Positions 1-5,562 are shown, counted from the stretch's first letter. The stretch is DNA of 7,811 nucleotides from Clostridia bacterium (GCA_900754535.1 CAAEDF010000275.1:1-7811); one strand, 5' to 3'. Numbers and translations: made by a program. Notes: generated by a model from the letters alone, not told the origin.

Positions 1-2
1 GA

Positions 3-131
3 TTTATGTTCTACAACAGCAAGGATCTCACCGATCCCGAATCCCGTGAGGTATTCTCCCACCTTACGGACGATGCTGAAACCGTCCGAGAGTATGGAAT
101 GCGTATAAATAATACTGGGCTTATGGTGTGA
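3..131 (+). CDS. 3' end of an unrecognised protein (partial, runs off the left edge)
   Basis: A frame open from the left edge ends in TGA at 129-131. It gives 42 residues beginning F-M-F-Y-N-S-K-D-L-T-D-P-E-S and ending N-N-T-G-L-M-V. The peptide is polar and acidic with balanced composition, as expected for the tail of a real soluble protein. A second frame is also open over most of this stretch, so the assignment rests on composition alone. I do not recognise the family. Its DNA is less AT-rich than the operon that follows, so it may belong to a different unit, possibly a neighbouring mobile element. The stop codon lies inside the inverted repeat at 124-159. Confidence 0.35.
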   Translation, partial: FMFYNSKDLTDPESREVFSHLTDDAETVREYGMRINNTGLMV

Positions 132-159
132 AACGATTAAAAACAATCGGTTCACACCA
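124..159. repeat. Near-perfect inverted repeat with 6-base loop
   Basis: The left arm GGTGTGAAACGATT (125-138) pairs with the right arm AATCGGTTCACACC (145-158) with one mismatch, around the loop AAAAAC. A flanking T-A pair extends it to 124-159. It sits between the stop of the left-edge frame and the 3' end of the GNAT gene, so it could end transcription from either side. Neither strand has a U-tract directly after the stem, so a classical intrinsic terminator is doubtful. An element boundary or RNA-stabilising hairpin is an alternative. Confidence 0.6.
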
Positions 160-211
160 CAGCAGCAGTCAACGAAAGCCGAGATGGTATAGAACGATCA
201 TTTCATTTGAC

Positions 212-1006
212 TTAATTTGTTTTTAGAGGAATGTATCGCTTCATTATTCTAACTATCGAAAAGCCGCATTTAGTGGCAATGCGCATAGATGCCATATTTT
301 TAGCATTACTCCAGTAAGCATTACAGCCCATCGATAAGACATAAGATAAATAGCCATAAGCAAGTCTTGCTCCATATCCTTTGCGCCGATATTCGGGAGA
401 AGTATAAATATAGTCAACATCATAATAATCGTTTGTCATTTTCATAAAAGAAATATATCCCACTATTTTGTCTCCTTCAAATGCGGCCAATATTTCACCC
501 TGTTTTTTGACAACAAATATGTCGAATAGTAATGCAAGATCTGGACGATGTTCGATTTTTTCGCTCGTCATTTGAACAAATTCATTTTTATTCATTTTCG
601 TAACAAGACGAATGTTAGGATCATCTATGCGAACATAATCCTTTTTGAAAACCATAGCAAAATCAGTAAATGTTTTGTCAGCCGCAAACGATTTACCGAT
701 TGATTCGTCTAATTCCTTGGCGAAATCACTTTCTAAGTCTTGAAATGGAATTAATAAGGTGGGCATTTTACAATGCGTCTCAACAAATCCCATTAGCTCA
801 TCAATATCGAACCTTTTAGATAATGGTATAACATTGACAATATCATTCATGATTTTGGATAAAATAATCAACACATCCTCGCTTTTCCAACACGCTAAAA
901 ATTCATTTTCTTGAATTAAATAACTGATATTATCTAAATCCGCAATGTAAGATATTCCCTTTTTTCTTACTATTTCGATAGCATCTTCATGGCTTATAAT
1001 GTTCAT
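212..1006 (-). CDS. GNAT-family N-acetyltransferase with an unassigned N-terminal half
   Basis: Probably transfers an acetyl group from acetyl-CoA to an amine; the substrate cannot be told from sequence. The 264-residue protein carries the GNAT fold in its C-terminal half. A beta-strand segment (about 171-190, G-D-K-I-V-G-Y-I-S-F) leads into motif A with the acyl-CoA pyrophosphate loop R-R-K-G-Y-G-A-R-L (207-215). The late motif N-M-A-S-M-R-I-A-T-K-C-G-F follows (237-249). Residues 1 to about 130 match no domain I recognise and may recognise the substrate. I chose ATG at 1006 rather than a start at 1027 because GAAAGGTG (1014-1021) lies 7 bases before it. That start is 4 bases past the ArsR stop, so the genes are probably translationally coupled. 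It is the last gene of the AT-rich operon. An acetylating resistance or detoxification role under ArsR control is inference. Confidence 0.85.
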   Translation of the reverse strand: MNIISHEDAIEIVRKKGISYIADLDNISYLIQENEFLACWKSEDVLIILSKIMNDIVNVIPLSKRFDIDELMGFVETHCKMPTLLIPFQDLESDFAKELDESIGKSFAADKTFTDFAMVFKKDYVRIDDPNIRLVTKMNKNEFVQMTSEKIEHRPDLALLFDIFVVKKQGEILAAFEGDKIVGYISFMKMTNDYYDVDYIYTSPEYRRKGYGARLAYGYLSYVLSMGCNAYWSNAKNMASMRIATKCGFSIVRIMKRYIPLKTN

Positions 1007-1010
1007 ATAG

Positions 1011-1562
1011 TTACACCTTTCTAACATATGACGAATTATTGTTTTCTACAAATCCCATTCCGATAAGATCCCTTTTTATTGTGCAGTAATCGTCAAATAT
1101 TTCTCTGATTACAGAAACCAGTTCTTCTTCGGTATAGTTCTTTTTCTTTTCAAATCTTTGTGCAATGTAAGATATGATAATTTCGCGTTTTTTTAGTTGT
1201 GACGGAATAGTCTTTAGTTTTCCGTGTTCGAAATAATTATTGATAACCTGTTCTTCGTAAGTTTTTTTATCTTCATAGTGAATTGCTGCGCAAATCAATT
1301 GTCCGATTGGCTTGTTCAATAGTTCACGATTTATTGAATAGATAACATAATGCTGGATTTTGGTACTATATACCATGCCTGCGTGCTCTAATTTCTTCAT
1401 GTGATGAGCAACTGTTGCAGTTGTCAACCCCAACTGTTCGGCCAAATATTCCGTATAACTATCCTTTTCCAATAAAACACGTATAATTTTCAACCTAGAT
1501 TCATCTGCTAATGCCTTGAATACTTCCACTTCTTGGTATTCAATGCAGTTTTTCTCAATCAA
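1011..1562 (-). CDS. ArsR-family repressor fused to a DUF2087 domain
   Basis: A predicted cytoplasmic DNA-binding transcription regulator of 183 residues. Residues about 11-90 form an ArsR-type winged helix-turn-helix: the opening F-K-A-L-A-D-E-S-R-L-K-I-I is typical, the recognition helix is near T-T-A-T-V-A-H-H-M-K-K-L-E (47-59), and the wing follows (61-77). Residues about 105-183 match the DUF2087 pattern: G-K-L-K-T-I-P, then K-K-R, then Y-T-E-E-E-L, then D-D-Y-C-T-I-K-R-D-L-I-G-M-G-F, ending in S-Y-V-R. The canonical metal-binding C-x-C of arsenic/cadmium sensors is absent from the expected helix, so the ligand is probably not a metal sensed that way. The start is TTG at 1562, overlapping the upstream TGA, with a G-rich Shine-Dalgarno (1571-1576) 8 bases away. 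The likely target is the palindrome at 2077-2106 (inference). Confidence 0.9.
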   Translation of the reverse strand: MIEKNCIEYQEVEVFKALADESRLKIIRVLLEKDSYTEYLAEQLGLTTATVAHHMKKLEHAGMVYSTKIQHYVIYSINRELLNKPIGQLICAAIHYEDKKTYEEQVINNYFEHGKLKTIPSQLKKREIIISYIAQRFEKKKNYTEEELVSVIREIFDDYCTIKRDLIGMGFVENNNSSYVRKV

Positions 1563-2056
1563 AAATCAATCCCCCCGTTAGCAATCCACCACTGTTCCCA
1601 CTTTTGTATTAATTGCTGTAAAGAGTCGATCACCATACTGGTCTCAAAAACCTTTTCAGTCTCATTATACTGTTTGGCGAGTTTCAGTTCATTTATGTTT
1701 TTATCTATAAAAGCAGTTTTGACCATTTGAATCGCATGAGCATATACGAGAAATGCTTCTTTCAAATCCCTTGAAGGATTTGATTCATACCAACTGCGAT
1801 ATTCGGCGAAATACATCTTTGCAGGCGCGTTGAACACTCGTTTTTCCCTTGTATTGTAATACAATTCATCGTGTGACTGATTGGAAAATCTCATAGAAAC
1901 CAATTTAATGGCCTGATTAATGACCGCGGCAGAAATATTATATGCCTTCTTTGCGGTTGTTTGTTTAGGCTCAAGTGTAGATAAATCATCAATAATATCA
2001 TTTTGTAAATCCTTAGCGATATTAATCATTTCTTGTTCTACTGATTTACCGTTCAT
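1559..2056 (-). CDS. Unrecognised helical protein, first gene of the ArsR/GNAT operon
   Basis: I do not recognise this 165-residue protein. It has no signal peptide or membrane segment and looks soluble and mostly alpha-helical: an acidic N-terminus (E-M-I-N-I-A-K-D-L-Q-N-D-I-I-D-D-L), a middle rich in Tyr, Phe and Arg (about 60-95), and a long amphipathic C-terminus ending K-W-E-Q-W-W-I-A-N-G-G-I-D-F. No catalytic motif stands out. I chose ATG at 2056 over a TTG at 2077 because AAAGGAG (2063-2069) lies 6 bases before it, and the TTG would be part of the leader and touch the palindrome. It is the promoter-proximal gene, and its stop overlaps the start of the repressor gene. That argues that the three proteins are made together. 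An accessory or sensing role is possible, but nothing in the sequence shows it. Confidence 0.8.
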   Translation of the reverse strand: MNGKSVEQEMINIAKDLQNDIIDDLSTLEPKQTTAKKAYNISAAVINQAIKLVSMRFSNQSHDELYYNTREKRVFNAPAKMYFAEYRSWYESNPSRDLKEAFLVYAHAIQMVKTAFIDKNINELKLAKQYNETEKVFETSMVIDSLQQLIQKWEQWWIANGGIDF

Positions 2057-2076
2057 ATTATTCTCCTTTGAATTCA

Positions 2077-2106
2077 AATTTAGTTAGATGTTCATCTAAC
2101 TAAATT
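2077..2106 (-). promoter_or_regulatory. 30-bp perfect palindrome: probable ArsR operator
   Basis: Two perfect 14-base arms, AATTTAGTTAGATG and CATCTAACTAAATT, flank the dinucleotide TT. The palindrome starts one base beyond the -10 box, on its downstream side, and covers the predicted transcription start near 2101. A bound repressor there should block initiation. Symmetric AT-rich sites of about this size, often described as 12-2-12, are known for ArsR/SmtB repressors, and the operon encodes such a protein. Autoregulation is therefore the simplest reading (inference). A leader hairpin acting at the RNA level is the main alternative. Confidence 0.75.
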
Positions 2107-2107
2107 C

Positions 2108-2135
2108 ATTATAACATAGCATTCGACTTTGTCAA
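2108..2135 (-). promoter_or_regulatory. Consensus sigma-A promoter of the ArsR/GNAT operon
   Basis: On the minus strand, TTGACA (2130-2135) and TATAAT (2108-2113) both match the housekeeping consensus exactly, with a 16-base spacer. Transcription should start near 2101, about 45 bases before the first ATG at 2056, inside the palindrome at 2077-2106. Such a strong promoter overlapped by an operator suits a gene set kept off until an inducer arrives. Confidence 0.85.
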
Positions 2136-2193
2136 GATATAAATATAGATAGTTATTGAATTATTTATAAATAATTTCGACAAAGTGAATGCT
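2118..2193. repeat. Long interrupted inverted repeat around an 18-bp AT palindrome
   Basis: AGCATTCGACTTTGTC (2118-2133) is repeated in inverted form as GACAAAGTGAATGCT (2179-2193), matching except for one extra base in the first arm. The AT-rich centre contains the perfect palindrome AATTATTTATAAATAATT at 2159-2176. The left arm lies in the spacer of the operon promoter and overlaps its -35 box. It could be a second regulator site, a DNA-loop site, or a small element end; none is proven. The weak TCGACA on the plus strand (2177-2182) has no convincing -10 partner. Confidence 0.55.
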
Positions 2194-2489
2194 TGGCTTC
2201 ATTAAGCAAACGCAAAATATGAAAATGCGCCAAAAACAGTAAGAACAGTATTCAATCTATGATTAGATGTTATATATGAAATTATATGCGAAAATTAAAT
2301 CTTTCAGCAAATCCCCTTGTCATGGTTTTGGATCGAATCCATTCGTCTGACTTGTTACATTTTATCGCAGCGTTTCTAGGTTTCATTTGCCCAAAGTGTA
2401 TTTGGCATAACGGTTATCCTGATTCGAGAAACACTTCAGCAGATCCTCGCCACGGAGCAGAGTCTTGCCCAGCAGATATTCGGCGTATT
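2194..2489. other. Gene-poor AT-rich junction DNA before the ABC remnant
   Basis: No gene with a ribosome binding site or recognisable product is visible here. A plus-strand ATG at 2286 is in frame with the ABC remnant downstream, but it has no Shine-Dalgarno and its first 65 or so codons do not resemble an ABC protein. Another plus-strand frame is open from 2380 to 2508 and encodes a protein-like stretch including E-T-L-Q-Q-I-L-A-T-E-Q-S-L-A-Q-Q-I-F-G. It has no start codon of its own and could be the tail of a decayed gene. A half copy of the operator core, TTAGATGTT, lies at 2263-2271. This is probably a scarred insertion or deletion junction. Confidence 0.5.
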
Positions 2490-2981
2490 GGTTGCTTTGC
2501 GTGGACGATAGCGGAAAATATAGCTTTATGCGATTATGAAAACATCGACCACCAAAAATTAGAGTATGCGCTGCGGCTTTCCGGGCTTAAAGAGACGGTG
2601 GACCGGCTGGCGGAAGGATATCGTACCCAAATGCTCAGGGTCCTGGACGAAAAAGGGATAGAGCTTTCCGGCGGTCAGGCCGGCAGAGTGGCCATTGCCA
2701 GAGCGGTATATAAAGACGCGCCGTTTGTCGTCCTCGACGAACCCACCGCGGCGCTGGACCCGATAGCGGAATATGAGATCTACAAAAACTTCAACGATCT
2801 TGTGAGAGGCAAAACCACCGTATATATCTCTCACAGATTGTCCTCCTGCCGTTTCTGCGATGCGGTCGCCGTGTTTGAAAACGGCCGTATCACCGAGTAC
2901 GGCAGCCATGACAAGCTGTTGGAGAACCGGGAAGGGCTTTACTCCGAAATGTGGCACGCACAGTCCCGGTATTACGTTTAA
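2490..2981 (+). pseudogene. 5'-truncated ABC exporter: C-terminal half of the ATPase domain
   Basis: This is the 3' end of an ABC transporter gene of the fused permease-ATPase (exporter) type. Clear homology starts at F-A-W-T-I-A-E-N-I-A-L (from 2496), the region after the Q-loop. It continues through the signature L-S-G-G-Q (2664-2678), Walker B F-V-V-L-D-E (2724-2741), the D-loop A-L-D and the H-loop Y-I-S-H-R-L (His near 2832), and runs to the usual C-terminus. The membrane domain, the Walker A P-loop and the Q-loop are missing, so it could not bind ATP normally. The signature is followed by A-G-R where Q-x-R is usual. The frame stays open with no internal stop, so the loss is probably recent. 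The break near 2490 coincides with the fall in GC content to the left. A terminator follows directly. Confidence 0.85.
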
Positions 2982-2995
2982 TCACACAAAAAAGG

Positions 2996-3029
2996 AAATA
3001 TCCGCCGCAGGCAAACGCGGCGGATATTT
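2996..3029. terminator. Bidirectional intrinsic terminator between the ABC remnant and sigF
   Basis: AAATATCCGCCGC (2996-3008) pairs perfectly with GCGGCGGATATTT (3017-3029) around an 8-base loop. On the plus strand the stem runs into a T-rich tract (to 3038), ending the ABC unit. On the minus strand it is followed by TTTCC and then a run of six T, so it can also stop transcripts coming from sigF. Confidence 0.9.
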
Positions 3030-3077
3030 TTTATTTTTGCAAAGCCGCAGGTCCGCTCGGGCACAGAGCTTATTTTC

Positions 3078-3119
3078 AAAAAAATCAGACGCGCGTTGGC
3101 GCAACAGGCCGAAAACGCG
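3078..3119 (-). terminator. Possible weak terminator just after sigF
   Basis: On the minus strand, 24 bases past the sigF stop, CGCGTT (complement of 3114-3119) can pair with AACGCG (complement of 3092-3097). A run of seven T (complement of 3078-3084) follows 7 bases after the stem. The stem is short, the loop long, and the spacing to the T-run poor. The stronger hairpin at 2996-3029 may do the real work. Confidence 0.3.
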
Positions 3120-3142
3120 GGAGGAAAGCCGGAATCCGCGCG

Positions 3143-3853
3143 CTACACCAGCTCGCGCCGCAGCTTCTCCATTATGCGTTTTTCGGTTCGCGAGACCTTC
3201 ACCTGAGTGATCCCCATTATCCGCGCCACCTCGGTCTGCGCGCAGTTCTTGTAATACCGGTAATAGATCAGCTCCTTTTCCTCCGCGGGCAGCGCCGAAA
3301 GCGCCTGACGCAGCGAAATATTCTCAACTATCGCCGAAATATTGTCGGCGCCGAGAAGGTTCTCCAGGCTTGCCCCGCCCTCCTGTCTCGGCTCCGAAAG
3401 CGAGATAACGCCGGCGGACACCTCAAGCGCGCTGACGATATCCTCTTCGCTCGTATTGCAGGCTGCCGCAAGCTCGGATACCGTCGGCTCGCGCCCGTGC
3501 TCCTGGATAAAAAGGTTTTTCTTTGCCGCGATATCGGTCGCGGTGCGCTTGAGACTGCGGCTGACCTTTATAATCCCGTCGTCACGCAGAAAGCGCTTTA
3601 TTTCGCCGATGATAAGCGGCACGGCGTATGTGGAGAACCGCATCTCACGCGTAAGGTCAAAATTCTTTACCGCCTTAAGCATCCCTATCGAGCCTATCTG
3701 AACGAGGTCCTCGTACTCCGCGCCCCTGCCGCGGAACCTCAGCGCTATCGAGCGGACAAGTCCCATGTTGGCTTTTATCAGCTCGTCCAGCGCCTCGGTA
3801 TCGCCCTGCTGCGAGCGCTCCAGCAGCGCTATATTGTCGTTTGCATCAAACAT
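3143..3853 (-). CDS. sigF: RNA polymerase sporulation sigma factor sigma-F (SpoIIAC)
   Basis: Directs RNA polymerase to early forespore genes after asymmetric division. The 236-residue protein has sigma region 2 at about 30-100, with D-L-V-Q-I-G-S-I-G-M-L-K-A-V (49-62) for core binding and F-S-T-Y-A-V-P-L-I-I-G-E-I-K-R-F-L-R (73-90) for -10 recognition. Region 3 follows (about 100-150). Region 4 (about 185-233) has a helix-turn-helix in T-E-V-A-R-I-M-G-I-T-Q-V-K-V-S-R (207-222). No region 1.1 is present, as usual for sporulation sigmas. Sigma-F and sigma-G are close paralogues; position directly after spoIIAA and spoIIAB settles it as sigma-F. Length is near the Bacillus protein (about 255). 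ATG at 3853 lies 27 bases past the spoIIAB stop; the G-rich stretch before it is a weak Shine-Dalgarno. Confidence 0.95.
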   Translation of the reverse strand: MFDANDNIALLERSQQGDTEALDELIKANMGLVRSIALRFRGRGAEYEDLVQIGSIGMLKAVKNFDLTREMRFSTYAVPLIIGEIKRFLRDDGIIKVSRSLKRTATDIAAKKNLFIQEHGREPTVSELAAACNTSEEDIVSALEVSAGVISLSEPRQEGGASLENLLGADNISAIVENISLRQALSALPAEEKELIYYRYYKNCAQTEVARIMGITQVKVSRTEKRIMEKLRRELV

Positions 3854-3880
3854 TTCCGCGCCTACCGCCTTTTTTGTACG

Positions 3881-4330
3881 TTATGTAAGAGATATCCGCT
3901 TTTCAAGCCGCACGGAAGTCCCCTTCCCCGGCTTTGAGGTGACCTTTACACGGTCGCAGAAGCTTTCCATCACGGTAAAGCCCATGCCGCTGCGTTCGCT
4001 TTCGGCATCCGTGGTGAACAGCGGCTCCATCGCCTTCTCAACATCCTCTATGCCGCAGCCCTTGTCCTTTATCACGACGACCACCCTGCCGCCGGAATAA
4101 TATTCCGCCGAAAGCATCACCGGCAGCTCGCCGGTACGGTCGCGGTAGGCGTGCACGATGCAGTTTGTCACCGCCTCGCTGACGGCGGTCTTCAGATCCG
4201 ACAGCTCGCCCAGGCGCGGATCAAGCTGCGAGACGAACGACGACACGACCGTGCGCGCAAACGATTCGTTTACGGATTTTGCCGGAAAAACGCATTTGAA
4301 ACTGTTTATCGGCTTTGCTCTGCTTTTCAT
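3881..4330 (-). CDS. spoIIAB: Anti-sigma-F factor and serine kinase SpoIIAB
   Basis: Holds sigma-F inactive and phosphorylates SpoIIAA on serine, using ATP. The 149-residue protein is a GHKL-type ATPase. Its N box is S-E-A-V-T-N (51-56), with Glu52 and Asn56 matching the catalytic Glu46 and Asn50 of Bacillus. The G1 box is D-K-G-C-G-I (89-94), and the ATP lid and G2 box are P-L-F-T-T (103-107) and R-S-G-M-G-F (113-118). The segment N-E-S-F-A-R (21-26) carries the arginine equivalent to Bacillus Arg20, which contacts sigma-F and SpoIIAA. All key residues are present. The start at 4330 is 4 bases after the spoIIAA stop, and its Shine-Dalgarno GAGAGGAAG is formed by the last spoIIAA codons. This suggests translational coupling that keeps the switch components in proportion. 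Confidence 0.97.
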   Translation of the reverse strand: MKSRAKPINSFKCVFPAKSVNESFARTVVSSFVSQLDPRLGELSDLKTAVSEAVTNCIVHAYRDRTGELPVMLSAEYYSGGRVVVVIKDKGCGIEDVEKAMEPLFTTDAESERSGMGFTVMESFCDRVKVTSKPGKGTSVRLEKRISLT

Positions 4331-4334
4331 GATT

Positions 4335-4649
4335 TCAGTACTTCCTCTCGATCTTTATGATTTTTTCCAGTCCGGACAAGGCGATCAGCCTGTCCACCGT
4401 CACGCTTGGATCAGAAACTATCAGCTCTCCGCCAAGCTCGGTCATTTTTTTCAGCCTGCCCATTATAAATCCCAGTCCCGACGAATCGCAGAAGCTTATG
4501 TCCTCAAGACAAAGCCGCAGCGTGCGCGGATTTTCGCGCTCGATGAGCAGATCAAGCTGCGTGCGCGCCACTTTGGCGGAATGATGGTCTATCTCTCCGT
4601 GCAGCGTCGCGGTCAGCGTGCCGCCCTCCTTTATGTGCGTGAAATACAT
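4335..4649 (-). CDS. spoIIAA: Anti-anti-sigma factor SpoIIAA (STAS domain)
   Basis: Releases sigma-F by binding SpoIIAB in its unphosphorylated form. The 104-residue protein is a single STAS domain. It starts with a beta-strand leading into H-G-E-I-D-H-H-S-A (17-25), close to the Bacillus G-E-L-D-H-H-T. The regulatory loop is F-C-D-S-S-G-L-G-F (53-61), in which Ser56 corresponds to the phosphorylated Ser58 of Bacillus. The SpoIIE-type phosphatase that would reactivate it is not in this window. ATG at 4649 follows AAAGGA with 9 bases between. It is the first gene of the operon and the protein is slightly shorter at the C-terminus than in Bacillus. Confidence 0.97.
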   Translation of the reverse strand: MYFTHIKEGGTLTATLHGEIDHHSAKVARTQLDLLIERENPRTLRLCLEDISFCDSSGLGFIMGRLKKMTELGGELIVSDPSVTVDRLIALSGLEKIIKIERKY

Positions 4650-4693
4650 CTTATCTTTTCCTTTCCGTTGAAGTTTTTCTTTTTTCCCAAACG

Positions 4694-4699
4694 ATTATA
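4694..4699 (-). promoter_or_regulatory. Possible -10 element for the spoIIA operon
   Basis: A perfect TATAAT on the minus strand lies 45 bases before the spoIIAA ATG and would start transcription near 4687. The hexamer 17 bases further upstream is AAATTT, a poor -35. I found no sigma-H pattern (AGGA with GAAT) and no good Spo0A box upstream, although in Bacillus this operon depends on both. The assignment is tentative. Confidence 0.4.
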
Positions 4700-4741
4700 C
4701 CGCGCGCACGGCCGTGAAATTTGTCATATCAAAGCAAGAAA

Positions 4742-4769
4742 GCGGCAAAATCTGCACATATTTTGCCGC
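4742..4769. repeat. 10-bp perfect hairpin in the spoIIA/MBL divergent spacer
   Basis: GCGGCAAAAT (4742-4751) and ATTTTGCCGC (4760-4769) flank an 8-base loop. On the minus strand it is followed by the T-rich TTTCTTGCTTT, so it could insulate spoIIA from antisense read-through. It could equally be a protein-binding site in the regulatory region. Confidence 0.5.
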
Positions 4770-4778
4770 CGCATCGTC

Positions 4779-4818
4779 TGCCGTCAGACCCGCTCTTTGG
4801 TCTGCTCGGTTTTGACGG
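4779..4818. repeat. Compound inverted repeat upstream of the hydrolase promoter
   Basis: An outer 7-bp pair, GCCGTCA with TGACGGC, encloses an inner pair, GACC with GGTC. The right outer arm ends just before the -35 box of the plus-strand promoter (4820). A regulator-binding role is possible but not shown. Confidence 0.35.
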
Positions 4819-4819
4819 C

Positions 4820-4848
4820 TTTACAAACGGCGGCCGGCGTGGTATAAT
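4820..4848 (+). promoter_or_regulatory. Sigma-A promoter of the MBL-fold hydrolase
   Basis: TTTACA (4820-4825, five of six consensus bases) and a perfect TATAAT (4843-4848) are separated by exactly 17 bases. Transcription should start near 4855, giving a leader of about 31 bases that contains the Shine-Dalgarno GGAAGGAAG. This gene is therefore transcribed separately from, and divergently to, spoIIA. Confidence 0.8.
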
Positions 4849-4885
4849 CAAAATCAAAGAACGATTCGGAAGGAAGCGAGCGCAT

Positions 4886-5533
4886 ATGACGGAATTTGAT
4901 TTGACAAGGCTTGAGGTCGGCATGCTTGATACAAACTGCTATATTCTCAAGCACAGGGAAAGCCGCGCCGCCGCGGTTATAGATCCGGGCGGAGATCTGC
5001 TGACCATAAAAAACGCGCTCTTTGAGGCCGACGCATCGCTCCGGCTGATATTGCTCACCCACGGGCACATAGACCATATCCTTGCGCTGGACGATCTGCG
5101 CACTCCCAACACCATCGTGTGCATCCACGAATCAGACGCGCACATGCTTGCGGAAAAGGATGTGTTCTCATCCATGATACCGTTTGACCCGCGCCCGATG
5201 AAAAACGCCGACTTTCTTTTTACAAAAGACGGAAAATACAAGGTCGACCCGTTTGAATTCTACGTGCTGCATTCACCCGGCCATACGCGCGGCTCAGTAT
5301 GCTATATTTTTGAGGACTGCATGTTCACCGGCGACACCCTGTTCAACGGCAGCATAGGCACCACCGTGTTCGGCGGCGACGACGAGGTGCTGCGCGGGAG
5401 CCTGCGTATGCTTTACCGCTATCCGGGCGACTATGCGATATATCCCGGCCACGGATTGCCCTCCACGCTTTCGGACGAGCGGCGCGACAACCCGTTTCTT
5501 CAGCAGTTCAGGGACGCCGACCGCAGAGACTGA
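4886..5533 (+). CDS. Metallo-beta-lactamase-fold hydrolase, glyoxalase II-like
   Basis: A probable cytoplasmic dinuclear-metal hydrolase of 215 residues, of the type annotated as hydroxyacylglutathione hydrolase-like. The metal ligands are all visible: T-H-G-H-I-D-H (58-64, giving His59, His61, Asp63, His64), His133 in S-P-G-H-T, Asp150 in F-T-G-D-T-L-F, and His189 in Y-P-G-H-G. The N-terminus L-D-T-N-C-Y-I-L and V-I-D-P-G-G (31-36) are typical of the family. The C-terminal substrate-binding domain of true glyoxalase II (about 250 residues) is absent, so the substrate is unknown; a small thioester is only a guess. The start at 4886 follows AGGAAG and agrees with the promoter at 4820-4848. A longer in-frame ATG at 4721 would lie upstream of that promoter and adds residues unlike the family. 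Confidence 0.9.
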   Translation: MTEFDLTRLEVGMLDTNCYILKHRESRAAAVIDPGGDLLTIKNALFEADASLRLILLTHGHIDHILALDDLRTPNTIVCIHESDAHMLAEKDVFSSMIPFDPRPMKNADFLFTKDGKYKVDPFEFYVLHSPGHTRGSVCYIFEDCMFTGDTLFNGSIGTTVFGGDDEVLRGSLRMLYRYPGDYAIYPGHGLPSTLSDERRDNPFLQQFRDADRRD

Positions 5534-5562
5534 GCGTTCGGCGGCGCGCTTTCCCATACAAA

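Noticed and set aside
2310..2345. A GGATCGAATCC stretch resembling the T-arm of a tRNA, which would make it an integration site
   Set aside because: The surrounding bases do not form a 5-bp T-stem, and no acceptor stem, anticodon arm or CCA end can be built around it.
2286..2489. The 5' part of the plus-strand frame that continues into the ABC remnant, taken as a real N-terminus
   Set aside because: There is no Shine-Dalgarno before the ATG, composition is unlike a protein N-terminus, and there is no ABC homology. It is in-frame by chance.
2951..3937. A long plus-strand open frame (328 codons) over sigF
   Set aside because: It is antisense to a clearly conserved sigma factor and rich in Arg, Leu and Ala, as expected for a shadow of a GC-rich gene.
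4158..4847. A plus-strand frame of 229 codons over spoIIAB and spoIIAA
   Set aside because: It is antisense to two conserved genes and its translation has no recognisable family features.
4721..4885. An N-terminal extension of the MBL hydrolase from the upstream ATG
   Set aside because: The promoter -10 at 4843-4848 lies downstream of that ATG, and the extra residues do not fit the family. ATG 4886 has the Shine-Dalgarno.
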